This document shows, in pieces, positions 10,510-21,952 of a DNA stretch of 44,722 bases (positions are counted from its first letter, which is position 1; every line of letters starts with the position of its first letter). Origin of the DNA: Lactifluus volemus. Taxonomy: Eukaryota > Basidiomycota > Agaricomycetes > Russulales > Russulaceae. The position numbers and the translations under genes were made by a program. The stretch covers positions 1-44,722 of the forward strand of contig WTXI01000295.1 of the NCBI GenBank assembly GCA_022376515.1, in the 5' to 3' direction. The notes under the pieces were generated by a model that was not told the origin of the DNA, did not search any database, and was given only the letters and a program-made list of their open reading frames with translations.

Positions 10510-11190
10510 CGTGCTCTTCGGAATATCTCCCATGTGTGCCACGGCATCCTTGTGTCCGCAACTGGTGGAACCCGACGCACTCGAACGCTTCGGAACGGTT
10601 CTCTAACGAGTCTTATTATCACCTCAAGTGGACAGAGTGCCGTGAATAAGGAGCATAAATGCCACCCTGGCACGTTGAGGGGATTATCGTCCTATAAGAC
10701 GAGAACAGAGTAGATGTCCAAGTGTCGAGCTAGGTGCCAGTGAATCCGGACTCGGAGATCCGCGGGAGAATGCCCAGTAGTGGACGATGCTCCGAGCAAG
10801 CTTGTGTGCATGTGAGGTCGGGTGAACAGATCCAGATAGCGATGAGACCGTTATTATTGTACTTTTCAGATAAGTTAACACAACGCCGAAATGAAAAAAT
10901 AAATAAATATAAACTAAAAAATTATGGAGAAAAATCAGACGAAAATCCAAATTTTGGGCAGATGAGCCGCGAGGTACAACCTCCTCTATAATTTGACAAT
11001 GAGGTGGCAACTACGACGGCTAAACAAACCCCGCCGCCGCCGAATAGGTTAAACGCCACTTGCCACTACCTTTAGGCCGGAAGGTCAACAGCGGGCCCTG
11101 GCTACCTACTCTGCGGCATAGCTATGACTTGGATCACGCGAGCTCACGCAGAGCATCAGCGACACAACTCTCGTGGGGTGCTTGGTGTGA
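10510..11190. repeat. 5' flank module of peptidase B
   Basis: Same landmarks and order as the module of copy A, including the (AAAT)n tract near 10900 and the distal ATAGGTTAAACGCCACTT block near 11044. Small indels separate it from the other modules. Confidence 0.8.
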
Positions 11191-11660
11191 CTCACGCATC
11201 CATTATTCGAAACGATCTCATTGAGTCATTGACAGTACAACATAGAGGAATTAAGGGATTTGCTTAACAGCATGGATGATAAATGGGAATAGGACTTCAA
11301 ATTGTAATTTACTTCTATAACAAAAACTGTTGACTGGCCCGTGTGAAATCCTTAATCGAGTTACACCGGTGGGCACCGGTGTGAACTTGTTGTGTCCGAC
11401 CAGACTGGACCGCACCGGACCGTGGCAACACTAGCGCCAGCCCTCGGCGACCGTGACGTGAGCGCTAGTATCCAACTCTCGCCCAATGCCATCTCTATTC
11501 ACCTACTTTCCAAATCACGTCCTTGGGTTCCTACATACGTCCCCCGGGACCAGCCTGGTCTCCAACAACCCAAGCCCGGACAGTGCATTCGCGCGCCACT
11601 CTTTAGCACTTTAGCCACTGCAATGCACTCCTGAAGGCATACTCTTTTATATAGTAGATG
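11191..11660. other. Unique spacer with a perfect palindrome
   Basis: No gene recognised. An 80-codon open frame at 11392-11634 has no motif. The most notable element is a 20-nt inverted repeat at 11363-11382 with a two-base centre. Confidence 0.4.
11363..11382. repeat. Perfect 9-bp inverted repeat, 2-nt spacer
   Basis: ACACCGGTG, GG, CACCGGTGT. Each arm is the exact reverse complement of the other, and each contains the self-complementary ACCGGT. It could form a hairpin or bind a dimeric regulator. Function unknown. Confidence 0.6.
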
Positions 11661-11890
11661 GCTCATGTACTTTACACCTTAGCACCATAGATGTCAATAG
11701 ACTTGTGTTGTAAAGACCTCTGAATCGCTGCTAGTCTTCCCTTTTATTAATAAATTGTCCTAAAGTATTTGACTTGACGACCATTTCGGTATTCGGAGAA
11801 TGGGTATTTATTGGGAATTAAAAAATGTTACGTGACAACGCCAAATAAAAATGTGACAAGGGCGAGAAATGGATTAGATAATTCACATTT

Positions 11891-13490
11891 TTACACTCGG
11901 AGGTCAGCAAATCCAATGCGGCCATTGCCAACATCCCATGCAGTGTAGACGTTCTGGAGGAAAACATCACCAAGAGCCCAGAATACTGTATCACGACCTG
12001 TCAGTGCTGCCCACATGAAAATCAACGGACCAACGTACCGCCAGTGAGTTGAGCATCCCACGCTGCGCCAGCGAGGCATGTATCAGGGTCACTGTAGGAA
12101 ATGACACCAAGAGTAAATGTAGCAGGGCTAATGTTGATCACCTTCCCACCAACAGTGATGGAAATGGGAGTGTTGAAATTACATGGGACTGACATAGAAG
12201 GAAGATCAATCTATGGGTCAGAGTCGACTAAGTGAATGCATCACGTAACGCACTACTGTAGAAGCCATCACCAATCTCTTGCGCCCGCCTAGCATTAGGG
12301 ATGGCTTCAAAGAATTTCGAGATGCCATGAGGATCACCAGTGATTATGGTGGAACCGGTATCAAAGATCGCCGTGGTGGATCCCATCACTTCCTTTCCAT
12401 TCACAGAAATTCTATCGAAGGACGCTATCCACCAACTCTAGCCAAAAAAATAATCATGTTAGCATCCACGGTCAAGTGATGCTGTGACAGTGGTAGGGCA
12501 AACCTTATGAGTCAGCGGGACCCAGGTGAAATCGCCGATAAAGAGATCGTGATTAGCGCCGCCGAGAAAGAGCTCGGATTTGCCGGGATCAGCAGACAAC
12601 TTGAAAGAGAATATGGGACAGTCTACTGCATTCTCGTACACCAGAGTCTGGAATACCGGAGGCTCGTTCACTACAGATATAGACTGGAAGCCCATCCCCA
12701 TCACGCCGTCAGGTGGGAATTTTGTGATATTGAACTGCGCAGAATAATTGGTTGCGGCCGCCAGTGTCTGCGGGAAAGCCTATAGTATCGAGCAATCCGT
12801 CAGCGCTTAATCTTAGGGAAAAAAAAACAAAGGAGCTCTGCATACATCAAGATCAGAAATGCTAACGACGTCAGAAAATTGAAACCCGAAAATCGTGCCG
12901 GCCAGGAACTGAGTACCAAAACTCTTGTGGAGATTCTTGGAAGTCGAACTAGCACCCGAGTCATAACGTGCATGTCCCTCGCAGCCCGAATGGCAGTTAT
13001 TCCCCGGAATGATAAGATCGCTGCTGCCCGTATCGAAGTCCACTGTATCGGAGCAAAGATTAGACAGTGGCTTTGACCACTAGACAGAAACGATCATACA
13101 CACCGATGAATTTTTGGGGTGGTGTGCCGATATCGATCTGACCGTACCACAGGCCGTCAGTCGTGACACTGGTCAACGGAACGGTACCAGTTGCACGCTT
13201 CCTTGAGAGGTCGATGCCCCCGACAAGGGGGTGGGGATTTTTAGTATTCTCATAGTACGTCTTAAAGCCATTCTCTATCTTCCTGTCAATGCGAGTGACA
13301 GTATGTCATCGGAGAAAATAACAATAAAATAGAGATCGTACCGGATAGATTGATGTTTACGCCTGGCTATATCCACGACTCGGAAGTCATGGAAGGAACG
13401 CTTCGAAATGGGAATTGACCTCGCTACTGTGAATGCGGTGAAAAAGAGAATTGCAGCAACTCGGAGGACAAAGGCGTTGGAGGGGAACAT
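11891..13490 (-). CDS. A1 aspartic peptidase, copy C (seven exons)
   Basis: Best-resolved copy. Exons are 13342-13490, 13104-13282, 12846-13042, 12504-12779, 12254-12437, 12039-12188 and 11891-11997. All have GT-AG introns and phases that match, giving 413 residues. Residues 1-25 form a signal-like leader, followed by a basic propeptide with an SRKRAT segment before the mature domain. The first catalytic motif VDFDTGSSDL is near residue 112 and the second, FDTGST, near 295. Also present are GVMGMGF, PPVFQTL, CLAGA and ALGDVFLQNVYTAWDVGNG. The flap reads SFGTQFLAG, so the conserved tyrosine looks replaced by phenylalanine and the YGDGS-type flap is lost. The gene is divergently arranged with the membrane-protein gene starting at 14063. 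It is probably a secreted acid protease, possibly with altered activity or specificity. Confidence 0.9.
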
Positions 13491-13560
13491 TTGATATAAC
13501 GAGTGGAAGGTTTAGTAGACTGGGAAGTAGAATATCTGAACTTGAGCGATCTCCTTGGGG

Positions 13561-13568
13561 TTTTTATA
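13561..13568 (-). promoter_or_regulatory. TATA box of peptidase copy C
   Basis: TATAAAAA on the minus strand, 71-78 bp upstream of the ATG. Position and sequence are shared with copy B. Confidence 0.6.
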
Positions 13569-13569
13569 T

Positions 13570-13960
13570 CTGTCGAAGTGTATCGTGCTCTTCGGAATAA
13601 CTCCATGTGTGCCACGGCATCCTTGTGTCGGCAACTGGTGGAACGTGACGCACTCGAACGCCTCGGAACGGTTCGCTAATGAGTCCTATTATCACCTCAA
13701 GGGGACAGTGTGCCGTGACTACGGAGCATAAATGCCACCCTGGCACGTTGAGGAGATTTATCGTCCTATAAGACGAGAATAGAGGGTTCATACTAGTAGA
13801 TGTCCAAAGTGTCGAAGTAGGCCAGTGAATCCGGGCGTGTATGACTCGGAGATCTGCCGGAGAATGCCAATCACAGTAGTGTACGATGCTCCGAGCAAGC
13901 TCGCGTACATGTGAGGTCGGGTGAACAGATCGAGATCTTGACACAAAGCTGAAAATGAAA
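13570..13960. repeat. 5' flank module of peptidase C (shortened)
   Basis: Contains the proximal half of the module up to GAGGTCGGGTGAACAGATC and the (AAAT)n tract. It then ends abruptly near 13975, where the upstream region of the divergent membrane-protein gene begins. The distal ATAGGTTAAACGCC block is absent. Confidence 0.75.
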
Positions 13961-14062
13961 AATAAATAAATACTACAGTACTACACTTAGCACACACGTT
14001 CCCGCCAACTTATCCGAAAAATACATAACTTGTTTCAAAGTCAACGACAAGCAAAAGAGGAT

Positions 14063-15405
14063 ATGGATTCCAGCCTACTACTCCTCTCTTTCTCTCTCTC
14101 CATCTGTACTCTCTTTCATGATGCACGCCACTCCCCACGTTGCAAGTTTCTGCTCCTTTCTTGCGTGCCCGTATGTCTTTCTGATTATGCTACATCTCAA
14201 ACCTCCATAGGACATCCCGGCAGCTGAGCAGGCCTCGCTAAACCGCGTCACTCTACCTGAGCTCTCCCCCAGCGATCCGAATAGCATCTCTAGCTCGCCA
14301 TTGTCCTCAGGCCCGGTGACGCCAGTCGATCTACCCCCCTTTGTACCCGACCCGCTCGTGGACGGGAAGCACCAGCCAGATCCGCGGCCATTCAAACCCG
14401 TGACAAAGACCACCACGCCACGAGGCACGGTGTGGCGTGCCAGACAAGTTCTCTTGAACTTGGGAAAGCGAAAGAGACAACCGAGCGAGGACACCGGAAC
14501 TTCAACCAGCATTCAGATCCCCGCCGCCGACTATGACATACCATTGTTGTCAGACAGCCTCTCTGAGACGGAGCTGTTTCCTTCCAAGGTAAGCCCTTTG
14601 TCATTCGTACTGGTGGTACAAACCACTCAAGCTTCCGCTATAGTCTCTCTTCAACCTCCCGAACGTCCAGATCAACAGCACGCCTCGCATACCACAAGCT
14701 CGACCTTCGGTACGTTCTCACCCTGCTGGTCACGGTTTCTCAATTCCTAACTCCGCGCGCGCATCGTAGCTTGTAAGCTCGTTCACTCGGCGCAGCACTT
14801 ACGACACCCTTCCATCTGCGCTGCCAAGTCCCGAACTCACGGGTCCCACATCCGCACCCGCATCCACATCGGCGTTTATGCATACCCCTGGGGTGCCCCA
14901 CCCAGGTGCACCATGGATGCCACCATCTCTCACGCTCACGCTCATCGCACGAATCGTGTTCTTTCTTCCCTGGTGTTTCGCCGTCGGCGCCGCAATCGCA
15001 CTCTATCCTCGCGCACTCTCTCCACTCGTACGCATGTACGCCGAGCCGCCTCGCACGCCTTTGCACCGACTCGCTCACCACGCACACACCGCGCGCGCAC
15101 ACGTCGGCATCTTTGTCGGCATCCTCTCTCTCATTGCCGCCGCGCTCCCCACATGGCCGCTTCGTTTCGCACTCGTCGGTGCAGTGATGGTACGTGCGGC
15201 TGTGGTCTGGCACGGTTTTGAGGCACGAGTGAACGATGTGGTGGTGGTGGTGGAGAAACGCGGAGAAGGGCTGGTGTCGGTTGAAGAGGAGTGGCGTGAA
15301 GACGTACGGTGCGTGTGGAGGGTGCTGCGTGGAGAAGAGGAAATGGAGATTCTGAGATCGTGCGCTGGCGGTGGCGGCGGCGATGGTGTCATGAAGGACG
15401 AGTAG
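14063..15405 (+). CDS. Predicted two-helix membrane protein, unknown function
   Basis: Four exons join in phase: 14063-14170, 14211-14588, 14644-14709 and 14770-15405 (395 residues). The frame is open back to a TTG at 14030, so the ATG at 14063 is preferred. Exon 1 is hydrophobic (MDSSLLLLSFSLSIC) and could be a signal or anchor, but its assignment is the least certain. The middle is Ser/Pro/Thr-rich and probably disordered. Near the C terminus are two hydrophobic helices (ARIVFFLPWCFAVGAAIALY, and VGIFVGILSLIAAA through FALVGAVMVRAAVV), then an acidic tail. I do not recognise the family. A decayed copy of its first two exons lies at 2400-2680. It is transcribed away from peptidase C, sharing an intergenic region of about 570 bp. 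Confidence 0.7.
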
Positions 15406-16472
15406 ATAGCGAGGCCCATGTACCATCGCCTCTGTATTTTTTTTGGAGGGGGTTGCACATGTTCAACTCTCTTTTCTTTTACACGCTCGCTTGATGCGAT
15501 TTTTTTTTTTCAAACGGTCACTGATGGTTATGTCCCCCGCCCCGCTTCTCGTGGTCAGTACTTCGACCAAGGACATTCTTTTTCATTTTTTCAGTACCAC
15601 AGCAAGTTGGGACTGCTTAATTTTATGGGCGCCCCCCCCTTCTTTTATCCTTCACTTCTGGCGCCCTCAAGCGCGCCTGTTTGACCTTTGCGATGACGGC
15701 TCTTATGAACTTTGACACACCACCTTCTTGCTCTTCAAGAAACGGTAGTCACAATTTTGGAAATTCGTCACGATTGAGTGATGGTGCTCGTTTGATTGGG
15801 CTACAAAGTGGTGTAGGTAGGTCCTAGTTACTGCGCGTAGAAGATCAATCGATCGGATTCATGGGTACTTTTGGTTGTGCCGTCGCCGGTTGACTTGGCG
15901 AAGCGCGATCTATACACGTTAAAAAACTTTGTCAAGTTTTACTATTAGTACACGCTCGTTCGAACAATAAAACTGAGGAAGGTGGCTTTCTCGGTTCCGG
16001 ACTCGACAGGCTCTACGCGTCGGGCCCCCATATTGCGTTACACATAAAACCTGAGCAGGTCCGATTTTAAAAAGCTAGATTGCGATTCTTACATGGGACA
16101 GGCGATCACCAGAGCAAAAGGGACCTACAATTATCTCACCAATTCTGGAGTTAGAGGGATAAAAAAAAAGAGAGACAGTGTTATAATAAAGAGATGTGTG
16201 CTTCACAACTGCCAAAAGGGCAAACGATGCGATGGGGGGAATATGTAAGTACACGTGGGGGGGTGAGGGGGTTGCAGTTTGGTCGTAAACATGGGCTAGG
16301 AAAAAAAAACAGATTCTCGGCGTGCGCGCGTGCTCTCCTTACGTGGGGCTTTGTGTGAATGGTATTTGTACATGCATACCTAGAACCGGCAGAGTAAAAA
16401 AAAACAGCACCCCTTGAGTCAAAGACAAAGACGGGTCAAGGGCACAGATGGGCTAACAAAGCACGAGATTTG
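15406..16472. other. Intergenic, no gene recognised
   Basis: Contains several homopolymer runs (T8-T10 near 15440-15510, A9 near 16163, A8-A9 near 16302 and 16397) and short overlapping frames only. It probably holds the 3' ends of the two convergent genes on either side. Confidence 0.5.
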
Positions 16473-17569
16473 TCAGCGACGAGCGATGCGCTTGCGTTCA
16501 CGGCCGTCCTCCTCGATGTCCATCGCGTCTTGCGTATGTTGATTCGGATGTGTACCACGCGTAGATCGCGTGCGCCGGCGACTTGATCCCGCACCGGCGG
16601 TGGCCGCCCCTGCTGCGGCCGCAGGGTCGTCCGCGAGCACCATCATGGCATGCCGACGTTTCGCACCAGCGGACACCGTCAGTGGGAGCGGAATGGCAAG
16701 CGTCTCGTTCGGACCGGGTGAGGATGGCATCGGCGGAAATGCGGTAAACGTGAATGGTGACTCGGGTGATATAGGGAACGGGTGGGTCGCAGACGGGATA
16801 GTTGTCGCACTGACGGGGTTCTCCTTTGCTTGGATGGAAGACGCGAATGAGCGGGGTTTAGGAGTACGTGCAGGGGGAGCTGAGGGAACAAGTGGCCGTG
16901 CGGTAGTAGCGGGTGGAGATGGTGGCGTTGAAGGTGGCGCATTCGATGGGGTGGAAGCGGTGATCGACTGCGATAACTTGGAAGGGGCAAGGGATGCCTG
17001 CATCGAGAGGTAAAAATTTAGAGTCAGCAAACGAAAAATCTCTGTGGATGGGGACATGATGAAAGAGGACTCACCTGCTCCCGGGATGCCTGCTGCGATG
17101 TGACCGGAGCACTGTTGGCCCGTGCGATATTAGTGCTCGTCTTGAGCTTGCCAGCCTGGCCATCCTTCTTGTTCGCATTCTCTTCATCTTCTTCAAGTTC
17201 CTCCTCCTCACGTGAGCGGATAGCCTCAAGACGTGCTTCGACCCAATCCATGACTCGGCCTATTGTGGGTGGTGTCTCAGAGTCGGACACGCCCTGCTGG
17301 ATCATCTGAAGCAGGTCAGCGCAGGCGGCTGCATAACCAGAGTTGTACGCCCGCTTGGAGGCCGTACGGGATGAACGATAGAGGGTTGTAATACTGAGTG
17401 CGGCCGCTTGGAAGACAGAGTGTGTCAATATCCCGGGATGGGATGATTTGAGCAAGAGGGAAAGCATAAGAGAATTACCTCGAAAATTGTTGAGTAGTTC
17501 CTTCTCTGCACTTGCGAGGTTAGAAGTCGGAAGCGAACCTGCGAGAGCATTAAGATTGAGGGATTCCAT
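16473..17569 (-). CDS. Conserved-looking nuclear-type protein, unknown function
   Basis: Three exons join in phase: 17479-17569, 17075-17406 and 16473-16997 (315 residues). The ATG at 17569 is used because the longer open frame begins at TTG. Residues about 30-100 form a compact helical region (LYRSSRTASKRAYNSGYAAA, then DLLQMIQQGV and IGRVMDWVEARLEAIRSREE), followed by a strongly acidic, Lys-containing stretch. The second half is Pro/Ser/Thr-rich low complexity. The C terminus is basic, with RRRTRSTRG and RERKRIARR clusters that could act as nuclear localisation signals. I do not recognise the family. The conserved-looking N-terminal helices with a disordered tail suggest a nuclear regulatory or scaffold role, which is inference only. 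Confidence 0.75.
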
Positions 17570-17913
17570 GGGATGAGGTGGTGAGGGACGGAGATGGCCT
17601 TTGCCTCGTCGTTGTTCGGTTACAAAACTTGACAAGCACCGACTCGGCCCTTCAGATGACTAAGCATAATATCTCCGCTCAATCCCGGCCCGGATCTGCC
17701 TAACAGGCGGTTATCAAACCATCAATTGCTGACGCGCTGAAGCAGTCTTTGGGTGAAAAGACCGAGTAATCGCACTATAATACAAAAAGATTGTACTACT
17801 GTATAGCATTCAATTATCGGGGCACTCTCAGTCCGATTCCGTCGTTTTGAGATCGACGCGCCACCGAATCTGAATCGGGCAATCATAAAGCTCGTTGCCA
17901 GCTGGCAAGGCGT

Positions 17914-19796
17914 TCAAGTTTGCTGTCCCTTCTCCGCCACTGCTATTACCCTCTCATCTTCGAGAAATTGAGCGACCTTCAAATCGGTGCAGGGTGCAAA
18001 GGAGCTCCGGGTGCGTATGCGCGACCCATATTTATAAAACAGGAATGGCATGGGTGCGAGGATTAGCGCGATACCACCGAGAAGCGTGGCGGCCCACTTG
18101 ATGCCCAGGTTGACGAACATCTGCGTTGTGAAGAGCGGGAAGGCAGCGCCGGCTGCGGAGCGGATGATCGTATGGCCCGCGAGTGCGGACGCGGCATATA
18201 TAAGATAGGTATCTACCAAATAGGTCTGTTGCCAGGGTCCCGCGCATATCCGCATCAGTGTCGAGAAAAGAAAATCTGGAAGAAAAAAGATGACGTACGA
18301 CGAAGGAGATAAACACGAGTGTGATCGACAGTCCAATGAGGATCGTGCTCAGCCCGGGCACCCACCATGGCACGCTGGCATAGTTCCCGCTCCAGCCGAG
18401 CCAGAAAATACCTATCACTAGAATGGGACCCCCAACCATGGCAGAATACAGGCGCTCCTCTGCGGGCGGATACCCATACCACTGCTTGAGGAGAACAGGG
18501 TACGTGCGCAGGAACCAGAGATTCACGACGGTTGCGAGGACGGCACCAATGCCGATACCGATGAAAACGAGGCCGTCATTCGAAATGGAAAAGTGCCTCG
18601 TGCGGATGAAGATAACAGGAAGTGCCTGAAACACTAAGCAACAAGGACACCCGTCAGTAACTCCGACTACTGTACAGTACAGTACCCAGATGATCGAACT
18701 CACTTGCGTAGATAACACCATATGCAACCGAGAGGTAAATCGTTGACAACAGCAAAATTGGTTCGGTCAAAAGCATCTTGAACGGGCGAAAGATCGTGCG
18801 CTCAAAAACGGCGCTAGGAGCCCAGCTGACTCGCTCACTCTCCGCATACAGGTCTTTATACTTCTCTGGATCGGCCTCGCGAAGGCGCTTCGCTTTCCGT
18901 GCAAGAAGCACGGGAGCGAATGTCTCAGGAAGTAAGAAGAAACCGATGAGTGTGCAAGAGCCTGCGAGGATCATCATGACCCAAAAGACCCAGCGCCAGC
19001 CAAGGGAGCTAGACGTGATACTGTGGGGTAGATGATGTCAAACCGACCCCTCCTGACGATGAATAAAAGTGACTCACAAACTACCGACGACGGGACCGAG
19101 CACAGGACCCAAAAATACGGCCGAAGCAAACACGCTCGTGGCGATACCACGGTTCACGGGATCCCATATATCCGCAATGACACCAGTGCTGTTGGTGAGC
19201 GGAGCAACGGAGAAGAATCCGCAGAGAAAACGTGTGACGAGAAATGTTGTCATGTTATTCGCGCGGGCCTGGCCTATGTGAAAGAGGGTGTAGATCGCGA
19301 GAGTGCCGATGAAGATTGGACGTCGACCGATGAGCTCAGAGCCGGGACCCCAAAAAGTGGGTCCGAACATGAATCCAACGAGGAAGAGGGTAAGTGTGAG
19401 GTCTCCGATTTCCGTCCCGACATGAAAGTCGTCTGCGATCATAGTCACTGCAGAGGCTGGTGCAGAAGAAGCAAATGTACTGCAAAAGACAAGGTCAGTC
19501 AGTGATGAGGCCCAAGGAGCGTACCGAGATTAAGGAAGCGCGTACACGTTGAGGGTCATTGCTGTGCAGGCTGCAGTGAGCAACCACCTGTATGGTGTTG
19601 ACCAGTTCTGGGGGTTGGAAGGATCGTTGGGGCCGTCCCAAGTAACCACGTTGGGATCAACGTTAGCTTTGGGCAGGAAAGATAAACGTGGGGAGGTTCT
19701 TGGCGGCGGATCTTGTTGCCCACTGCAGTTGCGGTCCTGGACGGGGATTTCTTCGCGCTCCATGTCGTATCTTACTGCACACTCTTCATCATCCAT
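17914..19796 (-). CDS. MFS transporter, DHA1 type (drug/polyamine-like)
   Basis: Five exons join in phase: 19546-19796, 19078-19479, 18704-19020, 18299-18633 and 17914-18225 (538 residues). An acidic cytosolic N terminus carries the DPxNPQNWS motif typical of fungal DHA1 proteins (VTWDGPNDPSNPQNWSTPYR). The first half has TLFLVGFMFGPTFWGPGSEL, then IGRRPIFI (the loop 2-3 motif) and FLCGFFSVAPLTNSTGVIAD. The central cytosolic loop contains KRLREADPEKYKDLYAESE. The second half shows further helices, ending in SALAGHTIIRSAAGAAFPLF, which is common in this group. It is a plasma- or vacuolar-membrane proton antiporter by family. The substrate (drug, polyamine or secreted metabolite) cannot be told from sequence. 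The last donor/acceptor pair is the least certain. Confidence 0.9.
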
Positions 19797-20902
19797 GGTC
19801 GCAGATGATGTAAGGTATCGCGCTTGGGTGTGAGTAACATCAGTAAATTGAAACCAAAAGCTTCTTCCATTCTATCTTTTTTTTTTAAAATTGAAAAAGT
19901 GATCACATGGGTGATCGGTCTAAGGCCAAAAAAAGTTAATAAGGCTAATGTTACACGAACAGACTCGCCGATATTCAAACTCCCTGATTCGGAATTTCTT
20001 GCTCAGCTCTTTGCTACAGAGTTTAACCAGTACCGATGTCTGTCATAGAATAAATTGTGCTTGCCCGTGTTCGATCTTCTAAATTCAGTATATCTGATTA
20101 GATAGCGGCAGGCCCGGGCCGGAGTTGATCGATGAGGAAACTTGAAACCTTCCGAGTCTCCGAGTCATTAATCTCATTGATGGCCATTATCACCTGTCTT
20201 TAATTTAAGAAACGAGTCGGCTATTTCCTTGTGTCGCTGAAAGTAGGTATATCTGAGATCATAAAATGGCAAAGCTGAGAGCCTAAGACTCTGGCGAGCC
20301 GCACCTGTCATTCCCCAGGTTTGAGTCCCCTCTCCGACTCGGACGATCCACCTCAATGACAGTTCATCCTCTTCTCCAAATTGGGGCTTTCTTGCTTCCA
20401 TATGTACTCGGAATTCCTTTTAGGTGGTCAGCCTGTCCAGCTTAATATACGTGAATCTAGCAAAAGTTCTTGCCACTAGTCACCCCCTCTTAGAGCGCAG
20501 GCGATGACCTCTCTCCGCATAATCTTCACTGACATCATGACGATTGTCTGGGAATATGTGCGTGTGGTGCCCATCGACTGTAGTTAGATGCCATCTGGAT
20601 CTTACTTGAAACTTACGACGACAACTTGAAGACAGACTGAGCACCCATCTTGACGATGATTGTGTCATATTGGTTACTCTCACACGGAAGCGCTGATATC
20701 TTTCCGTTGTACTCACTTTCAGTGGCACTAACAATGCACGTTATATTAATTTGTCCCTGGATTTCCAGGTCGAAGCACCGACGCAACTACACTTTACTAC
20801 GAAACCAAGCTCAACCAACATGTGATAAGCGTTATCGTGCCAAGTCTGGGACCTACAGGCTAGGGGTATATAATAACAGCCATTGGTGATTATCCGACAT
20901 AG
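19797..20902. other. Intergenic, no gene recognised
   Basis: Presumably holds the MFS promoter on its left side and the 3' end of the PriA-like gene on its right. Short frames on both strands lack motifs. A tRNA-like patch at 20255-20345 was considered and rejected. Confidence 0.5.
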
Positions 20903-21952
20903 TTAAGACTGAACGGGCTGGACGAGGAATCCTTCTTTGACACACTCGCGACGATCTGAGGAAGGAAGGAAGCCGTCGTCGCAACGCCCTACAATGCAAC
21001 GACCCGCAGAGCATTCAACATCTCTGACGTGAGGAAGCGCCGTGCAGTCGATGCCCTTAGGACTTTGCTCGCTCTCGGAGAGGAAAGGGTTCGGTGCCAC
21101 GCATCCGCCACCTAAAAAAAGAGCATGTCAGTACATGAAAATTTGAGTACATTGATTCTCGCTCACAGCTGTCGAGTGTGACGTCCGTATTGAGGCATTC
21201 AAAGGCAGATGAGCCGTGGTCGACTCCACACACGACCTCGCCTTTCGCACAAGTCTTCAACGCATCTCGGTTAGTTACGATTCCATGACTGCGTGCTTTT
21301 AAATCTGGGTTGATGCCGCGCTTCTGGGGGGGTGCTGAACTACAGCCCTATGACAAGGTGTGAGCGTAGTAGACAAATGCTAGATGAGCGGGCTGTGCTT
21401 ACTTGATTGAAGGTACCGCACACACCGTTGCAGAGTGTGTATGGGTATGGGCAAACGCATTGACCACCAAACGAGACAAATGGTGCAATACAATCAAAGC
21501 CACAAGGGTTGTCAGGGGTGCAGGCAGGTTGCGAATAGTCAGGGTAGTAACACTTCTGTTTATTTGATGCGTTATTGATCTAATATTCCAAAGTTAATCG
21601 TGATGAATGTCAAACTAGAATAGCACGGTACTCACCAAGCTCCCAAGATCCCCAAGAACCGCATCTTCTCCATATTTTTTCGCGATGATACGAAGTTTAT
21701 TATCGGCGTCGATGGAAGAGGGAAGAGTCGAAAGACAAAAGCACGTGCCAACAATGCTTTGATAGTCTCCGGGGGGACATTGAGTGAGGTAGCACTAAGA
21801 GAAGGGTAATCGATGGTCGCGCAAGTATCGGTGGTAGCCCGGGACACGACGTGCTGACGCAGGGAATGACCAGGACTAGCTGCAGCGGGAAGGTATAAGG
21901 AGAGGACTAAGGCAGCCACGAACGCGGAAAGGACGTGGTGAATAATTGACAT
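20903..21952 (-). CDS. PriA-like secreted cysteine-rich protein
   Basis: Resembles the basidiomycete PriA-like cysteine-rich family, named after a protein linked to fruit-body primordia in Lentinula. A signal peptide is evident (MSIIHHVLSAFVAALVLSLY). Then come the family signatures GTCFCLSTLPSSIDADNK, the block CTPDNPCGFDCIAPFVSFGG, the CVCPYPYTLCNGVCG block, FECLNTDVTLDSCGGC and CTALPHVRDVECSAGRC. Proposed exons are 21848-21952, 21636-21794, 21403-21555, 21167-21347 and 20903-21111 (268 residues). The first intron (21795-21847) uses a weak GTGTCC donor. If it is not spliced, the frame ATTDTCATIDYPSLS runs into a different frame from the cysteine motifs and the gene would be frameshifted. 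Probably extracellular or wall-associated. The biochemical role of the family is unknown. Confidence 0.82.

Noticed and set aside
14740..15426. Minus-strand frame of 228 codons
   Set aside because: Antisense to the last exon of the membrane-protein gene. The Cys/Arg/Gly-rich composition is typical of a shadow frame.
16570..17013. Plus-strand frame of 147 codons rich in Gly/Ala/Val
   Set aside because: Antisense to the Pro/Ser-rich exon of the minus-strand gene, whose exons join in phase.
20255..20345. tRNA-like patch on the plus strand (TGGCAAAGCTGAG as box A, CAGGTTTGAGTCC as box B)
   Set aside because: The T-stem and acceptor stem do not pair, and the T loop has TTT instead of TTC. At most a decayed tRNA.
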